From: Dactylorhiza incarnata
Taxonomy: Eukaryota > Streptophyta > Magnoliopsida > Asparagales > Orchidaceae
Assembly (NCBI GenBank): GCA_033032865.1
Contig: JAWHQI010000079.1
Location: 9,118,501 to 9,182,500 of the forward strand
Reading direction: 5' to 3'
DNA: 64,000 nt
Shown here: in pieces, positions 24,694 to 35,752 of the stretch
Layout of the letters: each line of letters starts with the position of its first letter
Position numbering within the stretch: position 1 is the stretch's first letter
Made by a program: the position numbers and the translations under genes
Notes under the pieces: model-generated
Told to the model about the DNA's origin: nothing
The model's database searches: none
Seen by the model: the letters and a program-made list of their open reading frames with translations, nothing else

Positions 24694-25729
24694 AGTGGAA
24701 GTTTGTGGAGCTTTTGGACCTGGGCAGTCTAGGAGGAGGTCGCGCGGTCTTGTGAGACCACATAACCTGGCAATCTATTCTGCGGTTTGGCTTGTATTTC
24801 CTAGCCGTAGTCTCCTATCATGACCGCTGGTATTTGTCCAAGGCGGCTAAAGGTGAGGCTACGCGGTCTGTCTGTGATCGCGTGGCGGGTTGGCGTCTTC
24901 AGGTCGCGCTGTCTGGCGCTTATGACTGCGTGGTGATGGCAGCCGGTCTGGTGGCTGTGGCTGTCCGGCTTCTTGGCGGTCTGGCGATCTCCCTGTGGAG
25001 TCGCGACTTGACTGAGGGAGTGACGATCTCCCGCGGTCTGGTGTGAAGCCGGTGAGCTCATCAAATGAAGCAGAAAGGACTGTTGCTGATCGCGCGGGTT
25101 GACCGGTCTGGTCGCACGATCTGGGGAGTGGTGATCCTATCTCATAGGGTGGTGACTGGATCAGGTCTCACGCCTATAAATAGGAGCCACTGTAGCAACA
25201 ACAATAACACACCAAGTGTAAGTTGAGTCTTTCCTAATTCCTGCAGTCTGTATTATTGTGACCGGGCGGTCTGCTGATTGAACTTTTGTTGTGCAGCTTC
25301 TGCGGATAGTGCGGTCTGCAGCGATCACCTCTTCCTCTGAAAGTGTTCGGGCGGTCTGCGGCTTGCAGTGTGGGTTGCTGGAGTTCGGGAGAATCAGTGG
25401 AGTTTGTAAGTAGGGTGCGGTTTGCTCAGCGGTCTGAGGTGGTGTTCTGTAACCGACAGTTTTGTGCCGTTAGGCGGCTTGCAGAGATCGGCAAGGAGAC
25501 CGGGTGGTCTGGAGTGGTCTCAGTTATCTTCCTTTCAAGTTGTGTAATTTCTTCTTCTGTTTTGTGTGCTGGCGAAATCATATCTCGCAAAGCATACCTC
25601 TCCCTGTAATGAAGTTTATGATATCAATAAAGATTACTTGTTTGCCTCCATGTGCTTCTGGTTGTTTGGCTTGTGAACTCTAAGTTGTTTGTTTCCTGCT
25701 CACTCCATAAAGATTCAAAAAATTTCACA
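24679..25729 (+). repeat. Copia-2 3' LTR
   Basis: A 1,051-bp copy of 19474-20522, ending in CACA before the CTAGG duplicate. TATA box at 25175-25182. Confidence 0.93.
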
Positions 25730-25734
25730 CTAGG

Positions 25735-26290
25735 AGTATAATGAAGTATGTCAAATCCACCTCAGATTTGGGTCTCTTCTACAGTAGAGATTCGGGCTTT
25801 TGTTTGCACGGTACATGGATGCTGATTATGGAGGAGATTCGGATGATCAGAGATCGATGCCTGGATACGTCTTTATGATGGGCTCTACAGCTATATCATG
25901 GTGCAGCAAGAAGCAGGATTCTGTGTCTATCTCTACCACGAAAGCGGATTACAAAGCTTCGCTTTGGCGGCTCAAGAAGCCATCTGGCTTAGGAGGTTGG
26001 TGGAGGATGTTCATAGGGAGGTGGGAGGTCCTACTCTGCTACGTGGTGACAACGAGAGCGCTCTCAAACTGGTGAACAATCCAGTTTGTCACGCGCGTAC
26101 GAAGCACATAGAGATTCATCACCATTTCATTCGTGAGAAGGTGTTGGAGGGATCTCTGATTGTGGAGCATGTGCAGAGCAAGGAGAACGTTGCTGACATC
26201 TTTACTAAGCCGCTGGCGAAGGGACCTTTTGGTCGGTTGAGAAGTTCGCTTGGGCCGACTTCCACTTCCCACTTCAAGGGGGAGTGTTAA
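25735..26290 (+). pseudogene. Copia-1 RNase H (last segment)
   Basis: Copia-1 resumes after the CTAGG duplicate. The segment encodes the RNase H part of the polyprotein: [12 protein letters not shown] with the core Asp (about 25815), [11 protein letters not shown] where the usual Glu of TEAEY is replaced by Lys and Asp (about 25935), LRGDNESAL (about 26040) and the ADIFTKPL end (about 26195). Frameshifts near 25800 and 25960 split it. The terminal TAA at 26288 lies just inside the 3' LTR. Loss of the core Glu adds to the evidence that it is inactive. Confidence 0.85.
26276..26284 (+). other. Copia-1 polypurine tract
   Basis: AAGGGGGAG immediately before the TGTTAA start of the 3' LTR. Confidence 0.8.
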
Positions 26291-27484
26291 TTTTTTGAAG
26301 TGGAAGTGAAGTTTAGCTGGGCGGTCTGAAGATTGGAGACCGCAGAGATCGCGCGGTCTGCGCTGGTTTTCTGTCGGTTTATCTCAGCGGATTGTTCTGA
26401 GCGGTCTGATCTGGGAGACCGGCTCTTCTGTCCGGGCAGCTTGCGCGGATTGGTCTGGCGACTTGTCCTAAGTCGGCCAGATGTTCTTGGTCTACCTTCT
26501 TGCAGTGACCGGGCGGTCTGACGACTATTCTAGTCGGTCTGGTTTCTGAAGAAGTTTCTTTGCTTTGCAATAAGACCGAGCGGTCTGCTTGTTGAGACCG
26601 CAGTGACTGGGCGGTTTGGTTATAAACCGCAAGGTTTAATAAAGGAGCTGTGAGCTATGCCGAGCTCGGGCGGTCTGCTTTGCGAGACCGCTCACGATCT
26701 GATGGGCGGTTATTGTATCCTGGTTTTGCGGTGATGACATCCGTCTATCTGCCTATAAATAGGGGTGCAGGGCCCATTTTTATTAACGAGAACTGTAAGA
26801 ACTCAAAGTTGGCTTGATTGTGCCGGTCTCATTTTGAGGTTGCGCGGTTTGAGATATTTGCCTGACCGATTTCTGTGTTCGCAGGTTATGCGGTTTGCAG
26901 ATCGCGGTCAGCTTGTCTCCTTCATCCAGCTTTGAATAAACCAGTCCGGGCGGACTATGTTTAGGTGTTCGCGGTCTGTGCAGTGGACTCAGTTGATCAG
27001 GCAGTCTTAAGTGGCCAGGAGGTCTTGAGTTGCGGTTGTCAGGTTGCAGTTCTTATTCAGTGTTCGCGGGTTCTTCTTTGATCAAGACCATGCGGTCTGG
27101 GCGATCAAGAAGTGCGAACTAGTTATTTTCAGCAGAGGAATAAGCAGCGAGTTGGCGGTCTGGGGTTGCGGTCTGACAGGTGCCGTCTGTACTCTGTTAG
27201 CGCGGTCTCAGCGGCTTCTGTACGACTTGTCTGTTCACGCAGTCTGGCGGTCTCAAGTGTCATGTCGTTGCGGCTTGTTTTTACACTTGTGTTTTTAGCT
27301 TCTCTCCTCCGTGATTCTTATGAATCATGTCTCTCCATGTATACCTCGCATTGTAAAGAGATAGTCAATACCATTGTACTATTCATTCTTCTCATTGTCA
27401 CTGTTGTGCTACACTTTTGAAAGGTTTTGTGAAGTGTGTTCCGCGTATTATTTCACTTCATGTCTGGACCTCAAGTTTTTAACT
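26285..27484 (+). repeat. Copia-1 3' LTR
   Basis: A 1,200-bp copy of 6699-7897 with the same GCGGTCT array; TATA box at 26754-26761. Its last base is T instead of the A of the 5' copy. GGGAG at 27485-27489 completes the duplication. Confidence 0.92.
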
Positions 27485-28941
27485 GGGAGCTCGGTCAACG
27501 TCATCATCAAGAAGGCGTTTGACGAGATGAAGGTGGAGGCGAAGAGGGTGTTGGCCTCGGATGGCCCATTGTTCGGGTTCTCAGGGGAGAGGAAGAAGAT
27601 GGAAGGGGGAGTGGGACTCCACGTATTCTTGGGGGGGGGGGGGGGGGCAATCCAGGAATTGCCGCTTTGTTATAGTGGATGCCACCAGCAGCTGCATCGC
27701 CATCTTCGGACGGCCCCTCATCAGTTCATTTCGCTGCGTCCCCTCCATATTTCACCAATGCCTCAAGTTCAACGCAGGAGGAGTCTATGTCCGAGTGAGG
27801 GGAGACCCGAGGGTGGCGAGGCAGTGCTATATGACTGTCGTGAACACCATCTCCTAGATGGAAAAAGCTGAAGAATGGGACCGGGAGATGGGAAAGCTGA
27901 CAGGGCTGGAAGAGGAAGGAGAGGAAGGAGTAGGAAGAGAAGTTCAGGCCCCGGGAGGAGGGGCGATGGAGCTGATGGGGATCGGGGAGGAGGAGAAGGA
28001 AGAAGGGGCCGAAGCTCTGGCTTACGACGAGAGGAAGGAGAATGACTGGGCAGAACAGTCAAGGATGGAGGCCGTGGAGGAGGTGGTAGAGCTGGAGGTC
28101 GTCACTAAGGCAGGGGCGATCGAGAAAGTAAAGATCAGTGGGGAACTCAACCCCGAGGACCGGAGGAAAATCCTGGCTTGTATCCAAGAGAACGTGGACA
28201 TCTTCGCCTGGAGTGCCGCGGAGATGCCAGGGATCGATGCAGATGTGGCGTGCCATCACCTCAACCTCGACCCCGACACTCTCCCCATCCGCCAGAAGAA
28301 GAGGTCCATCACGAACAAGCTAGAGGAACCTATCCGGGAGGATGTGAGCAAGCTCCTCAATGTTGGTTTTTTATCAGAGATCCAGTATCCATGCTGGGTC
28401 TCCAATGTAGTGATGGTAAAAAGGGTGATGGTAGGTGGAGGATGTGTGTTGACTTTTCACTGTTAAATATATCATGCTCCAAGGATTGTTATACTCTACC
28501 TCGAATCGACGCCATGGTTGACACAACCATCGGTTTTTCACTAATGAGTTTTCTAGATGCTTTCTCAGGTTACCATCAGATCTGCATGAACCCTCCCGAC
28601 ATCAAGGACGTCTCCTTCATCACGGGGGATGGGTTCTACTTTTACAAAATGATGCATTTCGGGATGAAGAATGCAGGGGCAACTTACCAACGGATGATTG
28701 ACTGGGTCTTCTGAGAGCAAAAGGGATGGAACCTGGAGGTCTATGTGGATGACCTCATGGTGAAAAGTCGGGACCTCGAGTCCCACCTTAGTGACCTTGA
28801 GGAAACCTTCGGGACTTTGAGAAAGTTCAAGATGAAGATCAACCCCCAGAAGTGTGTCTTTGGGGCCAGCCGAGGGAAGTTCCTGGGTCACTTGCTCACC
28901 TCGGCTGGGGTGGAGCCTAACCCGGACAAGGGAAAGGCAAT
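27485..28941 (+). pseudogene. Tat-1 protease remainder and RT
   Basis: The protease frame broken by copia-1 continues here, then is shifted by a run of 17 G at 27631-27647. The IVDATSS and IFGRPL motifs lie after the run in another frame (about 27675-27720), ending in a stop at 27855. A Glu-rich linker leads to the Tat RT start (FAWSAAEMPGID, about 28205). A frameshift near 28420 precedes the WRMCVDFSLLN motif, the catalytic-Asp region LMSFLDAFSGY (about 28550), FGMKNAGATYQ, and YVDD at 28742-28753 after a stop at 28712. The RT is cut at 28941 by Athila-2. It aligns with the Tat group rather than Athila. Confidence 0.87.
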
Positions 28942-29640
28942 TGATAAGTAATAAAATATACATATTTTAGTATAGTTATTAGTATAGTTTTAATTAATAT
29001 TGTAAAATTTCTATATAAATTAATGAATAAATTGCTTGTTTTATCATTTTTTGTTACTAACTTAGTTTTATTTTTGTTTTTGCAGATTTTGGCAATTTTT
29101 GTCAAGTCAAGCCCCTGAGTCACGCCCGTGACACCAAGTCATGCCCGTGACCCAAGGGAGTGTAATTTTAAAACGCCAATCTCTCCGTGTTCGACGAAAA
29201 TTGAGCTACGCTCGACGAACGCTCTCTGCCATGCGTTCGACGAAAGTCGATATGCGTTCGACGAACACTCTCTGCCATGCGATCGACAAAATCAAGCTGC
29301 GTTCGACGAACGGCTCTCGGCGTTCGACGAACTCTCACCGTTTCAGCGTTCGATGAAATCAAGCTGCGTTCGATGAACTCTCACCATTTTAGCGTTCGAC
29401 GAAATCAAGCTACGTTTGACGAACGGCGCTCTGCGTTCGACGAACTCTCTCCATCTCAGCGTTCGACGAATGGCGCTCTGCGTTCGATGAACTCTCCGTC
29501 TCAGCATTCAACGAACGACGCTCTGCGTTCGACGAACTATCTCCGCCCAGGCGTTCGAAGAATCCAGCGCAAACGCCAGCCGTCACGCCCCAATTAAAGC
29601 GAATATGTGCCGCCCACTGTCACGCCCGTGACACTGCAGG
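28942..29640 (+). repeat. Athila-2 5' LTR, first part
   Basis: Starts TGATAAGTAATAAAATATAC, matching 51025. It includes CACGCCCGTGAC words near 29120-29155 and then the GTTCGACGAAC array. It ends at the GCAGG duplication (29636-29640) of Tat-2. Confidence 0.92.
29185..29575. repeat. GTTCGACGAAC motif array in the Athila-2 LTR
   Basis: Words of the form CGTTCGACGAA(C) recur more than a dozen times, spaced 15-45 bp. The core is an inverted repeat: CGTTCG and CGAACG around a single A, perfect at 29300-29312. The equivalent array in the 3' LTR is 51270-51665. Translation gives meaningless RSTN-type repeats in several frames, so it is not coding. Confidence 0.9.
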
Positions 29641-31480
29641 TGTACAACCCCGTATTCACCGAGTAGGTTCTCGAGACATGAAGTATTTCGGAACACCGTT
29701 TCTCGGTATGATCCTAGGTAGGGAGAGAGGAGGGCGAGAACTTAGTGGGGGGCGAGCTCCTCTCGCCCTGCCCCAACTCAGGAGGGGCGAGCTCCTCTCT
29801 CCCCGCCCCAACCCAGGGGGGGGGGGGGGCGAGCTCCTCTCGCCCCGCCCCCATACCAGGGGGGCGAGCTCCTCTCGCCCTCGCCCTATGTAAGGGGGGG
29901 GGGGGGGGCGAGCTCCTCTCGCCCCCGCCCTCAGCCAAGGGGGCGAGCTCCACTCGCCCCCGCGCCCCCAGCAGCAGGGGGCGAGAACCCAGGGGGGGGC
30001 GATCTCCTCTCACCCCACCCCAACTCAGGGGGGGGGGGGGGTGAGCTCCTCTTGCCCCCCCCAACCCAGGGGGGCGAGCTCCTCTCGCCCCGCCCCCAAG
30101 CCAGGGGGCGAGCTCCACTCGCCCCCGCCCCCCAGCAGCAGGGGGGCGAGCTCCTCTCGCCCCGCCCCAACTCAGGGGGGGCGAGCTCCTCTCGCCCCGC
30201 CCCAACCCAGGGGGCGAGAACCCAGGGGGGGGCGAGCTCCTCTCGCCCCGAACCAACTCAGAGGGGGCGAGCTCCTCTCGCCCCGTCCCAACCCAGGGGG
30301 GGCGAGCTCCTCTCACCCCGCCGCCAAGCCAGGGGGCGAGCTCCACTTGCCCCCGCGGCCCCAGCAACAGGGGGCGAGAACCCAGGGGGGCGAGCTCCTC
30401 TCGCCCCGCCCCAACTCAGGGGGGCGAGCTCCTCTCACCCCGCCCCCAACCCAGGGGGGGCGAGCTCCTATCGCCCCGCCCCCAACCCAGGGGGGCGAGC
30501 TCCACTCTCCCCCAGCCCCCAACAACAGGGGGGCGAGAACACAGGGGGGGGGGGGGCGAGCTCCTCTCGCCCCGCCCAACTCAGGGGGGGCGAGCTCCTC
30601 TCGCCCCGCCCCAACCCAGGGGGGCGAGCTCCTCTCGCCCTGCCCCTAAGCCAGGGGGCGAGCTCCACTCGCCCCCGTGCCCCCAACAGCAGGGGGGCGA
30701 GAACCAAGTGGGGGGGGGGGGGGGGGCGAGCTCCTCTCACCCCGGCCCAACTCAGGGGGGGGGGGGGGCGAGCTCCTCTCGCCCCGCCCCAAGCCAGGGG
30801 GGCGAGCTCCGCTCTCCCTCGCGCCCTCAGCAGGAGGAGGCAAGACCAGCAGGGTGCCGACCCTGGCTGGGTCTCCCCCAGCCCCAGCAGGGGGGCGAGG
30901 GGAGGAGGCATCCGGCCCCCCTCGCCCCCGCCCCCGCCCCAGCAGAGGGGCGAGACCAGCAGGGGTCCGACCCCCGGATCTTTTTCCACCCCAGTTAGGA
31001 GGGCACGTCGAGCCCCATGAAGTACCCTCTCTCGCCCAGTTCCGGGGGGAAGGTTTAGTCTGCGTTTAGCGCCTCAGAACAGCGGGCAGTCATTTCCGAG
31101 GGTATTTTGGGTATTTTCAGGGACCAGTTATGGTTATTTGCAGCCCAAGTTCAGGAATCCTATAAATAGGTCCAAGGGGGCACCATTTGGAGGTATGCTT
31201 GTTCTAGGATAGCTCCCTCTCTCTCCCTCTCCCTCCCCAAATCTCTCTAGTAGGGTGAGGAGAGCCTCCAGTGGTGCCCAAGCCCGTCATTGGCTTGGGA
31301 GGGGAAGCGCTCTAAAGATCTTCCAGGTATGTGGTGGGACCTCCTCGCCGAGCCCTTAGTCCTGTTCATTATTCCAACACCTTCAACCTAGAGCTCTCCC
31401 TTGGGGGGAGTAAGAGTTGGGCACCCCTCAACTTGTTGGGGGCCCCGAACTCCACAGAAACCGAGAAATCGGTTTCAACA
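29641..31480 (+). repeat. Tat-2 5' LTR with GGGGCGAG hairpin array
   Basis: A 1,840-bp LTR. From about 29750 to 30820 it is a dense array of GGGGCGAG-n5-CTCGCCCC units, each an 8-bp inverted repeat (for example 30071-30091), mixed with CCCAACCCAGG, GCGAGCTCCACTCGCCC and AGCAGCAGGGGGCGAGAACCC variants; G runs of up to about 15 occur. TATAAATA is at 31161-31168. The long Pro/Gly/Arg-rich frames on both strands are by-products of the array. Confidence 0.9.
31161..31168 (+). promoter_or_regulatory. TATA box of the Tat-2 5' LTR
   Basis: TATAAATAGG, about 320 bp before the LTR end and downstream of the hairpin array; repeated at 44944-44951. Confidence 0.7.
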
Positions 31481-31483
31481 TTA

Positions 31484-31501
31484 TGGTGCGGTGAGCGTGG
31501 A
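31484..31501 (+). other. Tat-2 primer-binding site (tRNA-Phe)
   Basis: TGGTGCGGTGAGCGTGGA, three bases after the LTR, is a perfect 18-nt complement of the 3' end of plant tRNA-Phe(GAA) as I recall it (ending CCACGCTCACCGCACCA). Confidence 0.8.
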
Positions 31502-31528
31502 GTGTGACTAACTCAAGAAACTCTCAAA

Positions 31529-32326
31529 ATGAGCTCCATGGACGGAGGTGGAGGAAGATCCGACCCAGGTCACTCGCAGCCCCCAGTGGCTGGGGTGACG
31601 TTGGAGATGTTCGAGAATTTCAAGCAAGAGGTCTCACAGACCTTCTAGGTTGCTTTCGCCATGATCGTTAGTGGCAGAAGAGGAGATGGTCCGGAGGTCC
31701 CGCCCCGACAGGTGGACGAGGGAGCTCTCGGCCAACACTCTAGGAAAGAGGTCCATCCCCAAGGGGGCGAGCTCAGGAGGGAGGTGCCCTCCCAGCTCGC
31801 CCCTCCCCTTCAAGGGGGCGAGCTCAGGAGGGAGGCGCCCTCCCAGCTCGCCCCGCCCCTACAAGGGGGCGAGCTCAGGAGGGAGGCACCCTCCCAGCTC
31901 GCCCCGCCCCATCAAGGGGGCGAGCACCCTGAGCAGGCACCCTCCCAGCTCGCCCCGCCCCTTCTAGCCCAGCCCCAAAGGGGGGCGAGCGGGGAGGCAT
32001 CCGACCCCCACTCGCCCCCCTCAATTTGAATATTGATGGGCGAGACCACCCCGGGTGGCGGCTACCCAATAACCCGGCGAGCACGGAGGCCATCAATTTG
32101 ACTCCGCGAGAGCAAGGAAGGAGGGGCTTCAAAAGGAAAAGGTCCAACCCCTCGAAGTGGAGGCAGGGATCGGACGCGCCCCCTCCACCACCTCCACAAG
32201 CCATGGCGATTGGCGGAGGAAGAAAGAGGAGAGCTAGAAAAGCGGAAAGAAGAGGAAGAGGAGGGGATGTGGCGGAGTTACCCTGCTGTGACTTCCACGA
32301 GGAGGAGGGTCATGCGACCTTCGCCT
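31529..32326 (+). pseudogene. Tat-2 gag remnant, N-terminal part
   Basis: The ATG at 31529 opens a frame resembling the Tat-1 gag N-terminus (a TLEMFENFKQEV segment against TVEMLEDLRRDL). A TAG at 31646 and a TGA at 32027 interrupt it, and a frameshift leads to an Arg-rich stretch and the Cys-x2-His-x4-Gly-His knuckle-like motif near 32285-32320. Between 31765 and 31960 the gene contains about four copies of a unit of roughly 50 bp with GGGGGCGAGCTCAGGAGGGAGG and CAGCTCGCCCC, the same motif type as the LTR array. The central gag domain present in Tat-1 is absent. Copia-3 interrupts the knuckle at 32326. Confidence 0.75.
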
Positions 32327-33550
32327 TGTTGGACATGTGTGTCACATCCTTTTGTTTGAGAATAAGAAATCACATATTGTATTTGATATTGCTTGTAGTG
32401 TGTTTATAGTGTGCAGGAACTATAGGTGCAATACTCCACTGGTAGAAAGCAGCTTGGAACAAACTTTTGAAAGGAGCAGCGCTACCGCGAACGCTATCGC
32501 TAACGCCAGCGCTATCGCTAGCGCTACCGCTACCGCCAGCACTACCGCAAGCGCTATCGCTACCGCCAGGCGCTATCTCGAGTTTGTGCACAGCGACGGT
32601 TACGCAACCGCTACCGCTACCGCCAGCGTTATCTCCAGCTACCGCTAGCGCTATCGCTACCGCCAGGCGCTATCTCCAGTTCGTGCACAGCGCCACGCTG
32701 CCGATGGTTGCGCAACCACTCCACACGAATGCTACCGCAGGCGCTAGCCACTACCGCAGGCGCTAGCTCTAAGTTCTATAAAAGGCTGGGCTCTCTCTCT
32801 TTTTGGTTAGACCTTTTAGAGATATTACTTGTGCCCATACTCTCGTGCTGCTACTCTGCCAAAACATCATCTCCCACTCAAAGCCAAAGAAGAAATTCTG
32901 GAGAAGGAAGCCATCACGCTGCATCCGAAGAACGATCGCTTCGACCTTGCTTGTGCTTCAGCGATCCTTCCTCCTCATCTCCAGAAATCTCAAGAGGGAG
33001 TTTGCTTGTTATTTACTTCATTTCTTTATTTGTATCTTGTAGTGAAATCGCCTTGTTTTTGGCGACTAGGTCCTTGCGCGGCTTAGGGGGAATTCGCCGC
33101 GTGAGTTGGCGACTAGGTCTAGGGGATTAGATCTAGGGGGTGCTCGAGGCCATATCCGGGGAAGGATTGGCTAGAGCGGCTTGAGGCCTTATCCGGGGAA
33201 GGATAGGCTAAAGCCAACCGGTTTGTGGGGATACAAGTCGGTATAGAAAAGGAAAAGAAATCTACATTTGTATGCCTACGATTTCTAGCGATATAGAAAT
33301 CAAATTTTATGTAAACATTTTTTCATTTAATATAATCATGTCTCTTTTGTGTATACTTTGATTTCTATCATTTGGCGTAATCTCTACTATTTTGTGTTCT
33401 AAGTTTTCAATTCCTAATCTAAATTGTTTATTTCTAATTTGTCATCATTATATCCTATTAATCAAAACAACTTAGTAATTTTCTTAAAATTTATAAAAAG
33501 AATTTTATTCCCTTATTCACCCCCCTCTAAGGGCGCCATAAGATTCAACA
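32327..33550 (+). repeat. Copia-3 5' LTR with GCGCTA motif array
   Basis: A 1,224-bp LTR. From about 32478 to 32770 it is made of GCGCTACCGC, GCGCTATCGC and GCTAGCGCTA words, including the perfect palindrome TAGCGCTA at 32519-32526. TATAAAAG at 32777-32784 follows the array directly. The 3' copy is 40540-41761. Confidence 0.92.
32777..32784 (+). promoter_or_regulatory. TATA box of the copia-3 5' LTR
   Basis: TATAAAAGG lies 10-15 bp after the GCGCTA array; the same arrangement is at 40984 in the 3' LTR. The array therefore occupies the upstream promoter position. Confidence 0.7.
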
Positions 33551-33552
33551 AG

Positions 33553-33566
33553 TGGTATCAAAAGCC
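33553..33566 (+). other. Copia-3 primer-binding site (tRNA-iMet)
   Basis: TGGTATCAAAAGCC, two bases after the LTR, matches the iMet complement TGGTATCAGAGC with one substitution and a shift. Confidence 0.7.
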
Positions 33567-33598
33567 GGTTATTCCAAACGGTTTAAAAACCAGGAATA

Positions 33599-35752
33599 AT
33601 GGCGTCTTATGATCTTGCTTTTTCCGAGGGTCAGGGAATTAGTAGACCTCCACTATTTACTGGGTCGGATTATAATTATTGGAAAAATAGGATGCATTGT
33701 TTTCTAATGACCCTAGATATTGAGGTTTGGAACATGGTAGAAGAAGAATACACTCCTCCTACATTTGTAGTTGGAGAGATAACTTTAGACAAACCCAAAG
33801 ATAAATGGGATGATAGGGATAAACTCAAATGTAAAAATAACGCAAAAGCCATGAATGCTCTATTTTGTGCGTTAGATAGAAATGAATTTAATAGAATTTC
33901 TGCTTGTACTACTGTATATGAAATTTGGAATCATTTGGAAGTTACTCATGAAGGTACATCGCAGGTTAAAGATTCCAAGCTTTTCCAACTGGAGTCGGAA
34001 TATGAAAAATTCCGAATGGATGAAAGCGAAGATGTTGATGGTATGTACACGCGCTTCACCAAGATCGTCAATGCCTCAAAAGCTCTTGGAAAGACCTTTC
34101 TCAAATGGCGACTTGGTCCGTAAGATCCTTCGTTCTCTTCCTCCAAAATTCAACCCGAAGGTGACGGCTATTTCGGAGTAGCACAACTTAAGGACGCTCC
34201 AAGTTGAGAGCCTCATTGGGAATCTCAAAACCCATGAGGTAGAACTCAAAATACAACATGATGAATACAACAAGGAGCCAAAGAAGAAGGCGTTGGCATT
34301 AAAATCAAAGAAGGAGTGCCAAGAGGATGAGGATGAAGATGCTGAGACTCTTTTGGTAAAGAACTTCCGAAAGTTCATGCACAATCCGGAAAGGAGAAAC
34401 ACCTTTCGAAAATATTTCCAAAAGGGTGAAAGATGGAAAGGGTTATCTTCAAAGAAGGAAAAAGAGAGCGACAATGAAGAAGAGAGACCTCCACCGGAAT
34501 GCTATCATTGTAGGAAGACGGGGCAAATTCGGAGCTAGTGCCCAAAGTTCTTGAAGGAGAAGAAATAAAAACGGCACAAAGGGAAGGAGAAGAAGAAAGT
34601 ACTAAAAGCTAGAACATGGGATGACTCTTCCTCCTCCTCCTCTGAAGAATCAAGTGGGTATTCATCAAGCGAAGATGAGGAAGCAAACATGTGCCTCATG
34701 GGACATGAAAACGACGGCGACGACACCAGTGTTCCTAGCGACACTGAGGTAACTCCTCCCACTTATGATGAATTGTATAATTAATTTCTTGAAACTTGCA
34801 AAGCTTTTGATAAAAATATGAAAGATAGTATTTTATTTAATCGTGAAAATGAATCTCTTATTAAAGAAAATCAAAAGCTTTCCAAAAAGGTGATTGTTTT
34901 AGAAAAGAGAAAGGTTTCTTGCCAAGAATGTGATCACTCCACAAAATTGGCAAAGGATATAGAAGAGTCACTTTCTAAAGCCCTCTCTCATGCCAAAACT
35001 CTTACAAAAGAGAAGGGGGAATTAGAAAGGAAATTAGAAGCCTCTCTTTTGCAAATCAAAAATAATAAAAAAGGTTTTGAAAATAGGTGTGTCATGCTTG
35101 TGAAAGAAAATTCTTCACTTAAAGCACAAGTTCATGATCTCACCATGGCCATTAAAAAATTTGGTATATGCCAAAAATCACTGGAAATGATTATAGGCTA
35201 CCAGTGCCATGGATCTGGAAAGTTTGGGCTCGGATATCGAGGTGAGGGCTACCGCCCGGCGCTAGCCACTAACGCCGGCGCTAGCACCTCATACCAGAAA
35301 CCTGAAATTTCTTTTTCAAAATGCTTTCCTTCTGTAAATCAAAATTATTCCAGCAAGAAAATTTTCCAGAAAAGGGTCTCAACCCCCTATATTTCGTGTG
35401 CAAACTGTTATAGGTTGGGTCACACAACTAGTTCTTGCAGGAAAATAAAACAAAATACTTTAAAGCAAATCTGGGTACCTAAGGCTTCCACTTATTCTAT
35501 GGGATGTTCCACTTGGGTATCCAGATCTTTACTCTCATCTTGTTTCTAGATGTGCAGGCAGGCTAAGGACAATGAAGACGTGTGGTACTTGGATTCAGGA
35601 TGCTCCAAGCATATGACGGGCAATAAATCAAAGTTCCTTAGCCTAGAAAGGAAGAAGGGAGGGATTGTGACTTTTGGCGACAACGGAAAAGGAAGAATCA
35701 TGGGAATTGGTACAATTGGTAACGATCCTTCACTATATCAAATGTTCTTTAT
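33599..35752 (+). pseudogene. Copia-3 gag and protease
   Basis: The ATG at 33599 opens a copia gag (FTGSDYNYWKNRM near residue 20) for 174 codons; a frameshift near 34095 moves it to the frame that continues to about 35745. In that frame there are stops at 34179, 34536, 34566, about 34781 and 35547. Features in order: the gag helical domain, an Asp/Glu-rich linker, a degenerate knuckle CYHCRKTGQIRS (about 34500), a Ser/Glu-rich patch, a long coiled coil (about 34800-35150), a second knuckle CANCYRLGHTTSSC (about 35400), and the protease motif YLDSGCSKHMTG (about 35588). A second frameshift near 35745 separates it from pol. The extended coiled-coil gag is typical of SIRE-like elements. Confidence 0.85.

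Larger units (their letters stand above)
19474..25729 (+). mobile_element. Copia-2, Ty1/copia element inside copia-1
   Basis: A 6,256-bp element, LTRs 19474-20522 and 24679-25729, with CTAGG duplicated at 19469-19473 and 25730-25734. It has the complete order gag, protease, integrase, RT, RNase H, so it is structurally full length but carries many stops. Its proteins are close to those of copia-1 and its LTR shares the GCGGTCT words, so one family member has inserted in another. Confidence 0.94.
6699..27484 (+). mobile_element. Copia-1, Ty1/copia element carrying two later insertions
   Basis: It is bounded by LTRs at 6699-7897 and 26285-27484 and flanked by GGGAG at 6694-6698 and 27485-27489. 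The ends are TGTTAA and TTAACA, the latter changed to TTAACT in the 3' copy. Without Athila-1 (10769-18712) and copia-2 (19474-25729) the element would be about 6.6 kb, a normal copia length, with gene order gag, protease, integrase, RT, RNase H. Stops and frameshifts in every domain show it is defective. I do not assign a copia lineage; its proteins are clearly of the same family as copia-2. Confidence 0.92.
4949..28941 (+). mobile_element. Tat-1, outermost Tat-lineage Ty3/gypsy element (split)
   Basis: Visible parts are 4949-6698 (leader, gag, start of protease) and 27490-28941 (rest of protease, start of RT). Copia-1 separates them with a GGGAG duplication at 6694-6698 and 27485-27489, and the protease frame resumes in register after the duplicate. 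At 28942 the RT is cut by Athila-2, preceded by GCAAT at 28937-28941. The rest of Tat-1 pol and its 3' LTR should lie beyond the right edge, after Athila-4 and the remainder of Athila-2. Its 5' LTR and primer site are missing at the left boundary. The many stops fit the oldest layer of the stack. Confidence 0.8.

Noticed and set aside
29185..29575. Regularly spaced short repeats resembling a CRISPR array
   Set aside because: Repeat units and spacers are of variable length, the sequence is in a plant LTR, and the array recurs in the other LTR of the same element.
29128..29597. Frames with repeated RSTN-type peptides (also 51211-51915)
   Set aside because: They are translations of the GTTCGACGAAC array inside the Athila-2 LTR, present in several frames.
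29678..31069. Long Pro/Gly/Arg-rich reading frames on both strands in the Tat-2 LTR (also 43275-44852)
   Set aside because: They are open in several frames at once because the GGGGCGAG array lacks stop codons; they lie in an LTR and show no domain.
32337..33130. Several frames of 60-140 codons in the copia-3 LTR (also 40413-41337)
   Set aside because: They lie in both LTR copies, overlap each other in different frames, and include the motif array and TATA box.
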